The position numbers and the translations under genes are program-made. From contig NZ_WUMK01000003.1 of the NCBI RefSeq assembly GCF_009827055.1, forward strand, positions 372,001 through 436,000: 64,000 bases of DNA, given 5' to 3'. A model generated the notes under the pieces. It worked only from the letters and a program-made list of their open reading frames with translations. It did no database searches and had not been told where the DNA came from. Source of the stretch: Shinella kummerowiae (GTDB lineage Bacteria > Pseudomonadota > Alphaproteobacteria > Rhizobiales > Rhizobiaceae). Below are positions 9,803-17,116 of the stretch, one piece after another. The stretch's first letter is position 1; the number at the start of each line of letters is the position of its first letter.

Positions 9803-10710
9803 TTGGTTCGTTTCCCGTATGTGGATCTGTAATGGTCGACGGCCTGGTCGAGGCGGCCGAGATTTTCGGTCGTGTAGCCGACATAGTCGGCACCCGGTGC
9901 GGTGAGGTGCAGTTCGGAGACCATGCTCCACATCGCCTCGCGCAACAGGGAGGCGCATTGCATGGCAACATGGGAGCGGCGGAGCGCCGCATCCGGCACG
10001 CCGCCGAAATAGGCCGCCAGAAAATCATCCGCCTGTTCGGGCGAAAGGCCGGCATTCGACGTCGCACCGGCCAGATCGAACATCGCCGTCGAAAAACCGG
10101 CATATTCGAAATCGATCAGCCAGAGCCGTTCACCGTCGTCAAGAATATTGGCCGGCAGGAGATCGTTGTGACCGAAGACGATCGGCAAAGGTGCCTGCGC
10201 GGCTTCCAGTTCGTCGGCAAGCACGAGATATCCCGGCAAATGCCGTGTCATGCGGCTGTTGCCGGCCTTGAGCGTGCGGGCATAGTCGCGCACCACATGG
10301 AAGGGCCAGAACAGAAACGCCGCGCCGCTGATTTCCGCGGGCATTTCCGTGTGGAAACGCCGCAGCACCTGCGCCACCCGCAGCCGTTCGGCGACGACAT
10401 CCGCCGCGCCAAAGGTTTTGGCGCCAAGATAGGCCGAGACCATGACGCCCGGCTCGGCAAAATGAACCGCCGGCCCGAATCCCGCCGCATGCGCTGCTCG
10501 TGCCGTCATCAGTTCGCGGTCGCGGAAGACATGGTGGAACGGATAATCCCTGCCGAAACGCACGACATGGCGCCCCGCGCCGTCATGGACAAGATAGCTT
10601 TCATTGCTGATGCCCCCCTTCAAAGGCGCGATCTCGATGCGTCCGCTCCAACACGGCATGGCCCGGATGCGATCTTCGACCCCGCGGCTGAGCTCGGCAT
10701 GCCCGTCCAT
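9799..10710 (-). CDS. Choline/ethanolamine kinase-like phosphotransferase
   Basis: A 303-residue kinase of the APH/choline-kinase superfamily. The catalytic loop FGHNDLLPANIL (His-x-Asp...Asn) and the metal-binding LIDFEYAG are intact, and the N-lobe has GGISNESYLV. Such proteins phosphorylate choline, ethanolamine or related small alcohols in the cytoplasm. GGGAGG lies six bases before the ATG at 10710. It is the first gene of a two-gene operon with the dimethylglycine-dehydrogenase-like flavoprotein, suggesting catabolism of a methylated amine or amino alcohol; the divergent DeoR regulator probably controls both. The exact substrate is not inferable. Confidence 0.85.
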   Translation of the reverse strand: MDGHAELSRGVEDRIRAMPCWSGRIEIAPLKGGISNESYLVHDGAGRHVVRFGRDYPFHHVFRDRELMTARAAHAAGFGPAVHFAEPGVMVSAYLGAKTFGAADVVAERLRVAQVLRRFHTEMPAEISGAAFLFWPFHVVRDYARTLKAGNSRMTRHLPGYLVLADELEAAQAPLPIVFGHNDLLPANILDDGERLWLIDFEYAGFSTAMFDLAGATSNAGLSPEQADDFLAAYFGGVPDAALRRSHVAMQCASLLREAMWSMVSELHLTAPGADYVGYTTENLGRLDQAVDHYRSTYGKRTK

Positions 10711-10878
10711 TCATGTCCTCCCGCGCTCCACAGGGCGTGGAGCCGCCTTCGCACGCGGTTCCCGGTTTTTTTCTCTCGACTGCGCGCGCCGTCAATGTCA
10801 TGCCGGAGGAAAGCGGCTGTCAATCCTCAAATGTGGCTTTTTCTGCTTTTATGACCGTTTTTGAAGTTTTCTTGCCAG

Positions 10879-10924
10879 CGAGCCCGCAAGGGATTATGAA
10901 ACAACGGAACGCTTTGCGGGCTCG
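10879..10924. promoter_or_regulatory. 11-bp inverted repeat before the DeoR-type gene
   Basis: CGAGCCCGCAA (10879-10889) and TTGCGGGCTCG (10914-10924) are perfect complements separated by 24 bases. The right arm ends six bases before the DeoR-type start codon, occupying the place of its ribosome-binding site, for which no purine-rich match is visible. It could be a looped operator for autoregulation of the divergent promoters, or an mRNA hairpin limiting translation of the regulator. Which of these applies is not decidable from sequence. Confidence 0.5.
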
Positions 10925-10930
10925 ACGATT

Positions 10931-11689
10931 ATGAACCATTCCAAACGCCACAACGACATTATCCGCCTCCTCCAGCAGGACGGCACGGTGACGATTGCAG
11001 ACCTTGCAAAAAGGCTCGACGTCTCGCTGGAAACCGTGCGCCGCGATATCAAGCCGCTGACGACAAACGGCACCGTCGTGAAGATGCACGGCGCCGTGGC
11101 CCTGCCCTCCATCGTCGGCGAAGCACCTTTCGAAAAGCGCATGCGCGAAAACAGCGAAGCCAAGAAAGCGATAGCGGTGTCGCTGGCCGCGACCATTCGC
11201 GACGGCGATTCGATCATGCTCGATACAGGCACGACGACGAGCTACCTTGCCCGCGAGCTTCTCGGTCACCGGCGCCTGACGGTCGTCACCAACTCCTCCG
11301 ACATCGCGCGCACGCTGTCGACGGTCAACGACAACCGCGTCTACATGGCGGGCGGCGAATTGCGCAGCGATAACGGTGCCGCCTTCGGCATATCGGCGAT
11401 CGAGTTCATCAGCCACTTCACGGTGGGCCACGCCGTCATCTCGACCGGAGCGATCGATGCGACGATCGGGGTGATGGATTACGATCTCGAGGAGGCGGAA
11501 TTTGCCCGCGCCGTGGTGGCGCAGGGCCGTCGCGCGATTATCGTCACCGACCATACGAAATTCGGCCGGCAGGGCCTCGTGCGGGTTTGCGAGTTCAGCG
11601 CCGTCACGGACCTCTTCACCGACAAGGCGCCTCCGCGCGACGTTGCGGCGGCCCTCAAGACAGCGGGCGTCACCATTACGCTTGCCTGA
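10931..11689 (+). CDS. DeoR-family transcriptional regulator
   Basis: A 252-residue DeoR/GlpR-type regulator: N-terminal winged helix (RHNDIIRLLQQDGTVTIADLAKRLDVSLETVRRDI, about residues 6-42) and a C-terminal sugar-phosphate-sensing domain with DGDSIMLDTGTTTSYLA and VTDHTKFGR. It is divergent from the phosphotransferase/dehydrogenase operon across a 220-bp gap and is the likely repressor of both directions. An inverted repeat lies immediately upstream. Its transcript ends at the hairpin near 11703-11729. Confidence 0.92.
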   Translation: MNHSKRHNDIIRLLQQDGTVTIADLAKRLDVSLETVRRDIKPLTTNGTVVKMHGAVALPSIVGEAPFEKRMRENSEAKKAIAVSLAATIRDGDSIMLDTGTTTSYLARELLGHRRLTVVTNSSDIARTLSTVNDNRVYMAGGELRSDNGAAFGISAIEFISHFTVGHAVISTGAIDATIGVMDYDLEEAEFARAVVAQGRRAIIVTDHTKFGRQGLVRVCEFSAVTDLFTDKAPPRDVAAALKTAGVTITLA

Positions 11690-11698
11690 TGCCAGGTG

Positions 11699-11735
11699 AA
11701 AAACGGCCCGGCTATGTCCACCGAGCCGTCTTTAT
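11699..11735. terminator. Bidirectional terminator between DeoR gene and DUF2171 gene
   Basis: Stem ACGGCCCGG (11703-11711) and CCGAGCCGT (11721-11729), one mismatch, 9-base loop. On the minus strand it is followed by five T, giving a good terminator for the leftward DUF2171 gene; on the plus strand it is followed by CTTTAT, adequate for the DeoR gene. The two genes converge here. Confidence 0.7.
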
Positions 11736-11746
11736 GCTGAAGGATG

Positions 11747-11980
11747 TCAGTTCATCGTCGACCACTGGCGACGGACTTCTTCCGCATCCTTGTTGAGATG
11801 AACATGCGCATCGACGTGATCGACCCAGTCGAGCGGGATGAGATGATGCTGCCCATCCTCGGAATCTCGCCGGGTGAGCTTGATGCGGCTGTCGCCCTCC
11901 ATATGATCGACGGTGCCAACATGGCCACCATCGGCGGCACGGACTTCCATATGTTCGCGGATTTCGTTTGCAGCGACCAT
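11747..11980 (-). CDS. DUF2171 small stress-associated protein
   Basis: A 77-residue cytoplasmic protein that is almost entirely a DUF2171 domain (IREHMEVRAADGGHVGTVDH, then KLTRRD and HHLIPLDWVDHVD). The function of the family is unknown; it has a PRC-barrel-like pattern and is often found among stress-induced genes. The ATG at 11980 has AAGGAG eight bases upstream. Directly upstream is an EcfG-type promoter (GGAAC-N17-CGTT), which suggests control by the alphaproteobacterial general stress response. Confidence 0.85.
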   Translation of the reverse strand: MVAANEIREHMEVRAADGGHVGTVDHMEGDSRIKLTRRDSEDGQHHLIPLDWVDHVDAHVHLNKDAEEVRRQWSTMN

Positions 11981-12017
11981 GGATGTTCTCCTTTTCGGTA
12001 ATGGTTTGCGCGAAGGA

Positions 12018-12043
12018 AACGCAGGCGATCGACCCGCGGTTCC
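12018..12043 (-). promoter_or_regulatory. EcfG-type general stress promoter for DUF2171 gene
   Basis: On the minus strand GGAAC (12043-12039), 17 bases, CGTT (12021-12018) matches the alphaproteobacterial EcfG/RpoE2 consensus GGAAC-N16/17-CGTT. It lies 38 bases upstream of the DUF2171 start. The promoter is embedded in a long imperfect palindrome (12000-12056: outer arms AATGG/CCATT, inner 15-base arms 12008-12022 and 12036-12050 with 13 matches), which could be an overlapping operator or a hairpin at the end of the flavin-monooxygenase operon. Confidence 0.7.
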
Positions 12044-12077
12044 TTTGCGCGCCATTCCAACCGGTCCAAAGGAGAGG

Positions 12078-13877
12078 TTACTTCCGGTGATGGACCGCCT
12101 GCAGGCCGTAGACCGGAGTCGGCAGACCTTCCATGCGCGCCTTCAATTGCAGTGACAGATACTGCGAATAGTGGCGGGACTGGTGCAGGTTGCCGCCGTG
12201 GAACCACAGCGCTTCCTGTTGCGTCGGCTTCCACATGTTGCGCTGCTCGCCCTCCCACGGCCCCGGATCCTTTGGTGTGTCGGACCCCAGGCCCCAGACC
12301 TTGCCGACCGTGTCGGCGGTTTCCTGATCGATGAGGTCGGCGACCCAGCCGTTCATCGACCCGTAGCCCGTCGCATAGACGATGACGTCGGCCGGGATTT
12401 CCGCGCCGTTCGACAGCTTTATGGCGTTTTCCGTGATCTCCTCGACCTGTCCCGCCGCAAGCTTGACCTTGCCGTCGATGATGAGCTGCGAGGCGCCGAT
12501 ATCGATGTAGTAGCCGGATCCGCGGCGCAGGTACTTCATGAAGAGGCCCGATCCATCGGCACCCCAGTCAAGCTGGAAGCCGGCCTTTTCCAGCGCCGCA
12601 TAGAACTCCGCATCCCGCTCGCGCATCTTTTCGTAGAGCGGAATCTGGAACGTGTGCATGATGCGGTAGGGAAGCGAGGCGAAAATGAGGTCGGCCTTGG
12701 CCGTCGTCATGCCGTTCGCCAGCGCCTGCTCGGAATAGAGAGAGCCGAGGCCGATATCCATCAGCGTATCCGACCGCACGATGTGGGTCGTCGAACGCTG
12801 GATCATGGTGACATCGACGCCCGCCTCGTGAAGAGCCGCGCAGATGTCGTGGGCCGAGTTGTTCGAGCCGACCACCACCACCTTTTTGCCCTTGTAGCCA
12901 TCCGGCCCCGGATGCTGGGACGAGTGATGCTGCTCACCCTCGAAGCGATCCCGGCCCTTGAAGTCCGGAATATTCGCTTTTCCCGACATGCCGGTGGCGA
13001 AGACAAGCTGTTTCGGCCGCAACACCACGTCCTCACCGTCGCGATCGACGACGATGGTCCATTCCTTGGCAGCCTCGTCCCAAGTCGCCGACTTGGCGGT
13101 GGAACGGGTCCAGTAGTTCAGCTCCATGACCTTGGTGTAGAATTCAAGCCAGTCGCCGATCTTGTCCTTCGGTGCGAAGACCGGCCAGTTCTTCGGAAAA
13201 TCGATATAGGGCAGGTGATCGTACCAGACAGGATCGTGCAGGCAGAGCGACTTGTAGCGCTTGCGCCAGCTATCGCCCGGCCGATCGTTCTTTTCGAGGA
13301 TGATCGTCGGCACGCCGAGCTGGCGCAGCCGCGCGCCGAGCGCAATACCGCCCTGCCCGCCGCCGATGATGACGGTATAGGGCTGTTTCTCGTAACCGAG
13401 CGTGCGTTCCTCGTCCTCGCGCTCTTCCTTCCAGGTCTTCGCCCCGAGGTTCTGGCCATGTTTTGCGCCGAGCGGCCGGGTGAAGCCGGTTTTCTCCTCG
13501 TGGCCCTTGAGCTCTCCCAGCGCCGTCAACAACGTCCAGATGAGGCCGTTCTTGAAGCGCACCAGCCCATAACCGCGCCCGGTCGCCGTTTCGAACGAGA
13601 TCCAGCTTTCCAGCACGCCGTCGGCCTCGGTCGCCTCCTCGCCGGTCGCCACGCGCCAGTTCGACGGCCTTGCCGCGGCGAGCTGGGCCTGCAGCATATC
13701 GCGGACCTGATCGCGGCCCTCGACAGTCTTGAGGTTCCAGGTGAAGGCGACGAGGTCGCGCCAGTAGCATTCCTCCGCGAACAGATTGACGGCGTCGTCG
13801 ATACGGCCGGCTTCAAGGGCCGCGCCAAACGTATCGAGAAGCGCCTGGGCGCGGGTGGTGGGGGTCTTGTCGAGCAT
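12078..13877 (-). CDS. Flavin-dependent monooxygenase with N-terminal SnoaL/NTF2-like domain
   Basis: A 599-residue class B flavoprotein monooxygenase. Residues about 1-130 resemble an NTF2/SnoaL cone fold (LLDTFGAALEAGRIDDAVNL, FETATGRGYGLVRFKNGLI). The rest is a two-dinucleotide-domain monooxygenase with the FAD motif VIIGGGQGGIALGARL (about residue 170), a fingerprint-like FEGEQHHSSQHP and the NADPH motif VVVVGSNNSAHD. It probably hydroxylates or inserts oxygen into a small carbonyl or aromatic substrate. AGGAGGAG precedes the ATG. It follows the zinc alcohol dehydrogenase by 66 bases and should share its sigma54 promoter. Fusion to an NTF2-like domain is known in this subfamily; the substrate is unknown. 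Confidence 0.88.
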   Translation of the reverse strand: MLDKTPTTRAQALLDTFGAALEAGRIDDAVNLFAEECYWRDLVAFTWNLKTVEGRDQVRDMLQAQLAAARPSNWRVATGEEATEADGVLESWISFETATGRGYGLVRFKNGLIWTLLTALGELKGHEEKTGFTRPLGAKHGQNLGAKTWKEEREDEERTLGYEKQPYTVIIGGGQGGIALGARLRQLGVPTIILEKNDRPGDSWRKRYKSLCLHDPVWYDHLPYIDFPKNWPVFAPKDKIGDWLEFYTKVMELNYWTRSTAKSATWDEAAKEWTIVVDRDGEDVVLRPKQLVFATGMSGKANIPDFKGRDRFEGEQHHSSQHPGPDGYKGKKVVVVGSNNSAHDICAALHEAGVDVTMIQRSTTHIVRSDTLMDIGLGSLYSEQALANGMTTAKADLIFASLPYRIMHTFQIPLYEKMRERDAEFYAALEKAGFQLDWGADGSGLFMKYLRRGSGYYIDIGASQLIIDGKVKLAAGQVEEITENAIKLSNGAEIPADVIVYATGYGSMNGWVADLIDQETADTVGKVWGLGSDTPKDPGPWEGEQRNMWKPTQQEALWFHGGNLHQSRHYSQYLSLQLKARMEGLPTPVYGLQAVHHRK

Positions 13878-13906
13878 GGTTTCTCCTCCTACTCAGTTCA
13901 GAATAT

Positions 13907-13928
13907 CGGGCGGCTCTTCAACCGCCCG
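13907..13928. repeat. Intercistronic GC hairpin
   Basis: CGGGCGG (13907-13913) and CCGCCCG (13922-13928) form a 7-bp stem between the alcohol dehydrogenase stop and the monooxygenase start. No T-run follows on either strand, so it looks like an mRNA-stability or partial-attenuation element within the operon rather than a terminator. Confidence 0.4.
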
Positions 13929-13943
13929 GCAAGATGGATGGGT

Positions 13944-15017
13944 CTATCGGGAAAGGTCGATCAGGATTTTCAGGTGCTTGCCGGCCGGGTCGAGCAACTG
14001 ATCGAAACCCGCCGTGACGGCCTCGCTAAGCGAGACATATTTGGTGACGATCCGGCTCGCCGGGATCTGGCCGCTGGCGATCAGCCGTGCGACGCGCGGC
14101 CAGTAATGGGTTGGATAGGCCCAGGAACCGCGGATATCGATATCCTTGAAGGTAACGTCGAACCAGTTCAGCGGGTTTTCGCCGGGGTGGAGCCCGGTCT
14201 GCACGACGACGCCCTGCTTGCGCACGGCATCGGCGCAGTTCTTCAATGCATGTTCGTTGCCGACGCACTCGATGGCGACGTCGCAACCGACATTGCCCTC
14301 CGTCTCGGCGCGGATGACGTCGCCAACCTTTTCCGTGTTCGGATTGATCGTGCGCACCTCGCCGAGCGCCTCCCTGGCCAGCGCCAACCGTGTGTCGTTG
14401 AGGTCAGAGAGGAAGAGCTGCGAGGCGCCAGCAGCGCGTGCGGCCATGGCGACGAGAATGCCGATCGGCCCGGCGCCGGTGACGAGCACACTGTTGCCGG
14501 CCGTCACCCCGCCGCGATCGCAAGCATAGACGGCAACCGCCGTCGGTTCGATGAGTGCCGCCTCCTGATCGGAAAGCGCATCGGGAATGGGCTGGACGTT
14601 GTAATCGTTGAGAAGGGCGACCTCAGCCATGCCGCCGGAATGCCAGGACAGGCCGGCGAGTGCGAGATTGGCGCTCAGGTGAAACAGGCCACGATCGGCA
14701 TAATAGTCCCCTTGGCGCGGCATGATCAGCGGCTGGATCGACACGCGATCACCGGGCTTCACATGGCTGACATCCGCGCCGACCACCTTGACGACGCCAC
14801 CAAACTCATGGCCGAGGATTTGCGGCCCATACGCCCCGGTAAAGGGATGCGGCACCTTTGGCACGAAGATCGGGCCATAGGCATATTCGTGCAGATCCGT
14901 GCCGCAGATACCGCAGAACCTGTTTTCGACGAGCACCTGATCCGGCGCTGGCGCCGACGGCGCCTCGACCTCCTCGATGCGCAGATCCTTGGCGGCGTGA
15001 AAGCGCAGTGCCTTCAT
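13944..15017 (-). CDS. Zinc-dependent alcohol dehydrogenase (2,3-butanediol dehydrogenase-like)
   Basis: A 357-residue medium-chain dehydrogenase. The catalytic zinc ligands are in NRFCGICGTDLHEY and GHEFGGVV. The Rossmann motif VLVTGAGPIGILVAMAARAAGA follows. The structural-zinc cysteine cluster of many MDR enzymes is absent: that region reads PLIMPRQGDYYADRGLFH, as in butanediol-dehydrogenase-like members that have lost it. The start at 15017 (MKALRFHAAKDL) has GGAGGAGG upstream. It is the first gene after an exact sigma54 promoter and a dyad enhancer cluster, with an AcoR-type activator upstream; AcoR relatives commonly control acetoin/butanediol or other alcohol oxidation. Confidence 0.88.
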   Translation of the reverse strand: MKALRFHAAKDLRIEEVEAPSAPAPDQVLVENRFCGICGTDLHEYAYGPIFVPKVPHPFTGAYGPQILGHEFGGVVKVVGADVSHVKPGDRVSIQPLIMPRQGDYYADRGLFHLSANLALAGLSWHSGGMAEVALLNDYNVQPIPDALSDQEAALIEPTAVAVYACDRGGVTAGNSVLVTGAGPIGILVAMAARAAGASQLFLSDLNDTRLALAREALGEVRTINPNTEKVGDVIRAETEGNVGCDVAIECVGNEHALKNCADAVRKQGVVVQTGLHPGENPLNWFDVTFKDIDIRGSWAYPTHYWPRVARLIASGQIPASRIVTKYVSLSEAVTAGFDQLLDPAGKHLKILIDLSR

Positions 15018-15051
15018 TGCATTTCCTCCTCCTGTTTCGCAAAGGAAGATC

Positions 15052-15067
15052 AGCAAGCGGCGTGCCA
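15052..15067 (-). promoter_or_regulatory. Sigma54 (-24/-12) promoter
   Basis: Minus-strand TGGCACG-CCGC-TTGCT matches the RpoN consensus TGGCACG-N4-TTGCW with exact GG and GC elements and the strict four-base spacing. It ends 35 bases upstream of the alcohol dehydrogenase start. The neighbouring gene encodes a GAFTGA-containing sigma54 activator, which makes this promoter very likely real. Confidence 0.9.
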
Positions 15068-15140
15068 GACTGGTGGCGGGTCTATTTCACTCGTTATCTC
15101 AATGCGTTGCGAGAGTGACGTTTTGGTGAGGGGAGCAAAT

Positions 15141-15178
15141 GCAACAGGCCGCGCGCAACAGGTGTTGCAACCGTTGCA
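15141..15178. promoter_or_regulatory. Enhancer (UAS) dyads for the AcoR-like activator
   Basis: Two perfect dyads, GCAACAGGTGTTGC (15155-15168) and TGCAACCGTTGCA (15166-15178), overlap by three bases. A GCAACA half-site lies at 15141-15146. They sit 75-110 bp upstream of the -24/-12 promoter, the normal distance for sigma54 activator sites, and end exactly at the stop codon of the activator gene. The TGTTGC-type half-sites are the probable recognition sequence of its Fis-type helix-turn-helix. Confidence 0.75.
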
Positions 15179-17050
15179 TCAGTTCAGACGCTTCAGACGA
15201 CGGTGGATGGTGGAGCGGTCGACACCCAGCCTTCGTGCAAGTGCCGAAACGTTGTTGCCACAGTTACGGAGCGCCTGGCGCAGGTCGTCGTCATCTTGCG
15301 ATGTGTCCGTGGTGGATTCGGCAAAGAGGTGTTCCGGCAGGCAGTCAAGATCGATGAGGCCGCCCTCGGACAATGCTGCCGCCACGCGCAACGCATTGGA
15401 AAGCTCGCGCAGATTACCCGGCCAGTCATACCCCGACAGTGCGGCCCGCGCTGCCTTGTCGATCCGGTAGATCTCACCGTTTTCCTTTTCAATGCGGCTG
15501 AGAAGCTGGTCGATCAGCCAGCCGAGATCTTCCCGCTCGCGCAGGGCCGGCAGAGCGAGCGTCGCGGCATTCAGGCGATAATAGAGGTCCTGCCGGAAGC
15601 GCCCTTCCTTCACCAGTTCCGCCAGATCTCGGTGGGATGCCGAGAGCACGCGCAGGCGGACCGGCCGCGCCTTCAGCGCGCCGACCGGCTGTACTTCATT
15701 TTCCGAGAGCACACGCAGCAGCCGGCTTTGCAGGGCAAGCGGCATGTCGCCGATCTCGTCAAGGAACAGTGTGCCGCCATTCGCCTCCTCGATCAGGCCG
15801 CGCTTGCCCTTCTGGCTGGCGCCGGTAAAGGCGCCCGGCGTGTAGCCGAAGAGTTCGGATTCGATGAGGTGTTCCGGGACCGCCGCGCAATTGACAGCGA
15901 CGAAATTGCCCTCGCCGCCACAACCATCATGGATCGCCCGCGCCAGATATTCCTTGCCGCTGCCCGTTTCGCCCTGGATGAGGATCGGGATATTTTTCGC
16001 GGCCAGCTTCGCTGCGCGGGCCAACATTCTTTCCATCGCGGCATCGCCGCGGCTGAGGTCGCGCAGTGCCCGCGGCACGCGTGGTTCAGGCGTGGCGGGT
16101 GAGCGCAGATTGACGGCGGGCGCAATGGCACTGGCAAACAGCACGAGGCCGTTGCGCGCCCGCAGCAGCCTTTCGCCGTTCGGCCGTCCGCGCATGAAGC
16201 GTGGCAGGTCGTCGACATCGATATCGAAAACCTGCGAAATCGACTGTCCCAGGACATCACGCGTCGAAAGCCCGCCGAGATCCATCGCCCGGGCGAGCGC
16301 GCCAAACCCGCCATGGGTCATGCCGGTGATACGGCCGCTGCCATCGAGCGCAATGGCAGCATCCGGATCGACGTCAAGGAATTCCGGCGAGCGGGCAAGG
16401 CGCAGCACCCAGTCGTTGCGGGTGCGGGTCATCAGGTTGGCAAGCTCGATACGCCGCGTCGTGGAGGCAACCAGATGCAGCGCGAGCTGCTGGCTGGCCT
16501 TGGCGGTCGGTGAACGGAGCTGGGAAATGTCGAGCACGGCGGTGAGACTGCCCAGCGTGTCGAAGATGGGCGCTGCGGTGCAGGTCAGCCCGATATGGCT
16601 GGTGTCGAAATGATCGTCCTGATGGATGATGACCGGTTCGCCGGAAACGAGGCAGGCACCGACCGCGCAGGTACCCGCCCGGTTTTCCGACCATTCCGAA
16701 CCGAGATAGAGCCCGGCACGGCGCAATTGATTGTCGAAGGTGGGATCGCCCATGAAATCGACGGTCACGCCACGGGCGTCCGACAGGAGCAGGACGTAGT
16801 TCTGCTCGGCAATCTGATTGAACAGCGTCTCAAGACCGGAGCGGCCGATGCGGATGAGTTCTTCCGCCTGCTCGCGATGTTCGCGCAGCTTCAGTTCCGG
16901 AACGATATAGGCTTCCTGCGCGATCGTCGGATCGAGCTTGTAATCGTTGAGACAGCGCAGCCAGGACTGGACGACGGGCGCATCGCGCGGGCTGACCGCG
17001 CCCATGCCGACGCGCTCGATCTCCCGTATGTGCGACAATGTCGACACCAT
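15179..17050 (-). CDS. Sigma54-dependent activator, AcoR-like
   Basis: A 623-residue enhancer-binding protein. Order: N-terminal GAF-type sensor (about residues 60-200, TCAVGACLVSGEPVIIH), PAS-like segment (about 215-310), AAA+ domain with Walker A (IQGETGSGKEYLARAI), the sigma54-contact loop GYTPGAFTGAS and Walker B (GTLFLDEIGDM), and a C-terminal Fis helix-turn-helix (NNVSALARRLGVDRSTIHRR). GGGAGG precedes the ATG. It is transcribed in the same direction as the dehydrogenase/monooxygenase operon, which begins just downstream behind its own sigma54 promoter. The GAF domain probably senses the alcohol or ketone substrate. Confidence 0.92.
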   Translation of the reverse strand: MVSTLSHIREIERVGMGAVSPRDAPVVQSWLRCLNDYKLDPTIAQEAYIVPELKLREHREQAEELIRIGRSGLETLFNQIAEQNYVLLLSDARGVTVDFMGDPTFDNQLRRAGLYLGSEWSENRAGTCAVGACLVSGEPVIIHQDDHFDTSHIGLTCTAAPIFDTLGSLTAVLDISQLRSPTAKASQQLALHLVASTTRRIELANLMTRTRNDWVLRLARSPEFLDVDPDAAIALDGSGRITGMTHGGFGALARAMDLGGLSTRDVLGQSISQVFDIDVDDLPRFMRGRPNGERLLRARNGLVLFASAIAPAVNLRSPATPEPRVPRALRDLSRGDAAMERMLARAAKLAAKNIPILIQGETGSGKEYLARAIHDGCGGEGNFVAVNCAAVPEHLIESELFGYTPGAFTGASQKGKRGLIEEANGGTLFLDEIGDMPLALQSRLLRVLSENEVQPVGALKARPVRLRVLSASHRDLAELVKEGRFRQDLYYRLNAATLALPALREREDLGWLIDQLLSRIEKENGEIYRIDKAARAALSGYDWPGNLRELSNALRVAAALSEGGLIDLDCLPEHLFAESTTDTSQDDDDLRQALRNCGNNVSALARRLGVDRSTIHRRLKRLN

Positions 17051-17116
17051 CCAGATATCCTCCCGCGCCTATGGTGGCACAGGAGACGGTCTCCGACAAT
17101 CCACTCAATCGGCCAC

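Noticed and set aside
13907-13928. Terminator between alcohol dehydrogenase and monooxygenase
   Set aside because: The stem lacks a following T-run on the transcribed strand and the genes look co-transcribed from the sigma54 promoter.
12171-15470. Very long plus-strand open frame of 1099 codons
   Set aside because: It is antisense to the monooxygenase and dehydrogenase genes, has the His/Arg/Asp-rich composition of a high-GC shadow frame, and no domain. The minus-strand genes have motifs and ribosome-binding sites.
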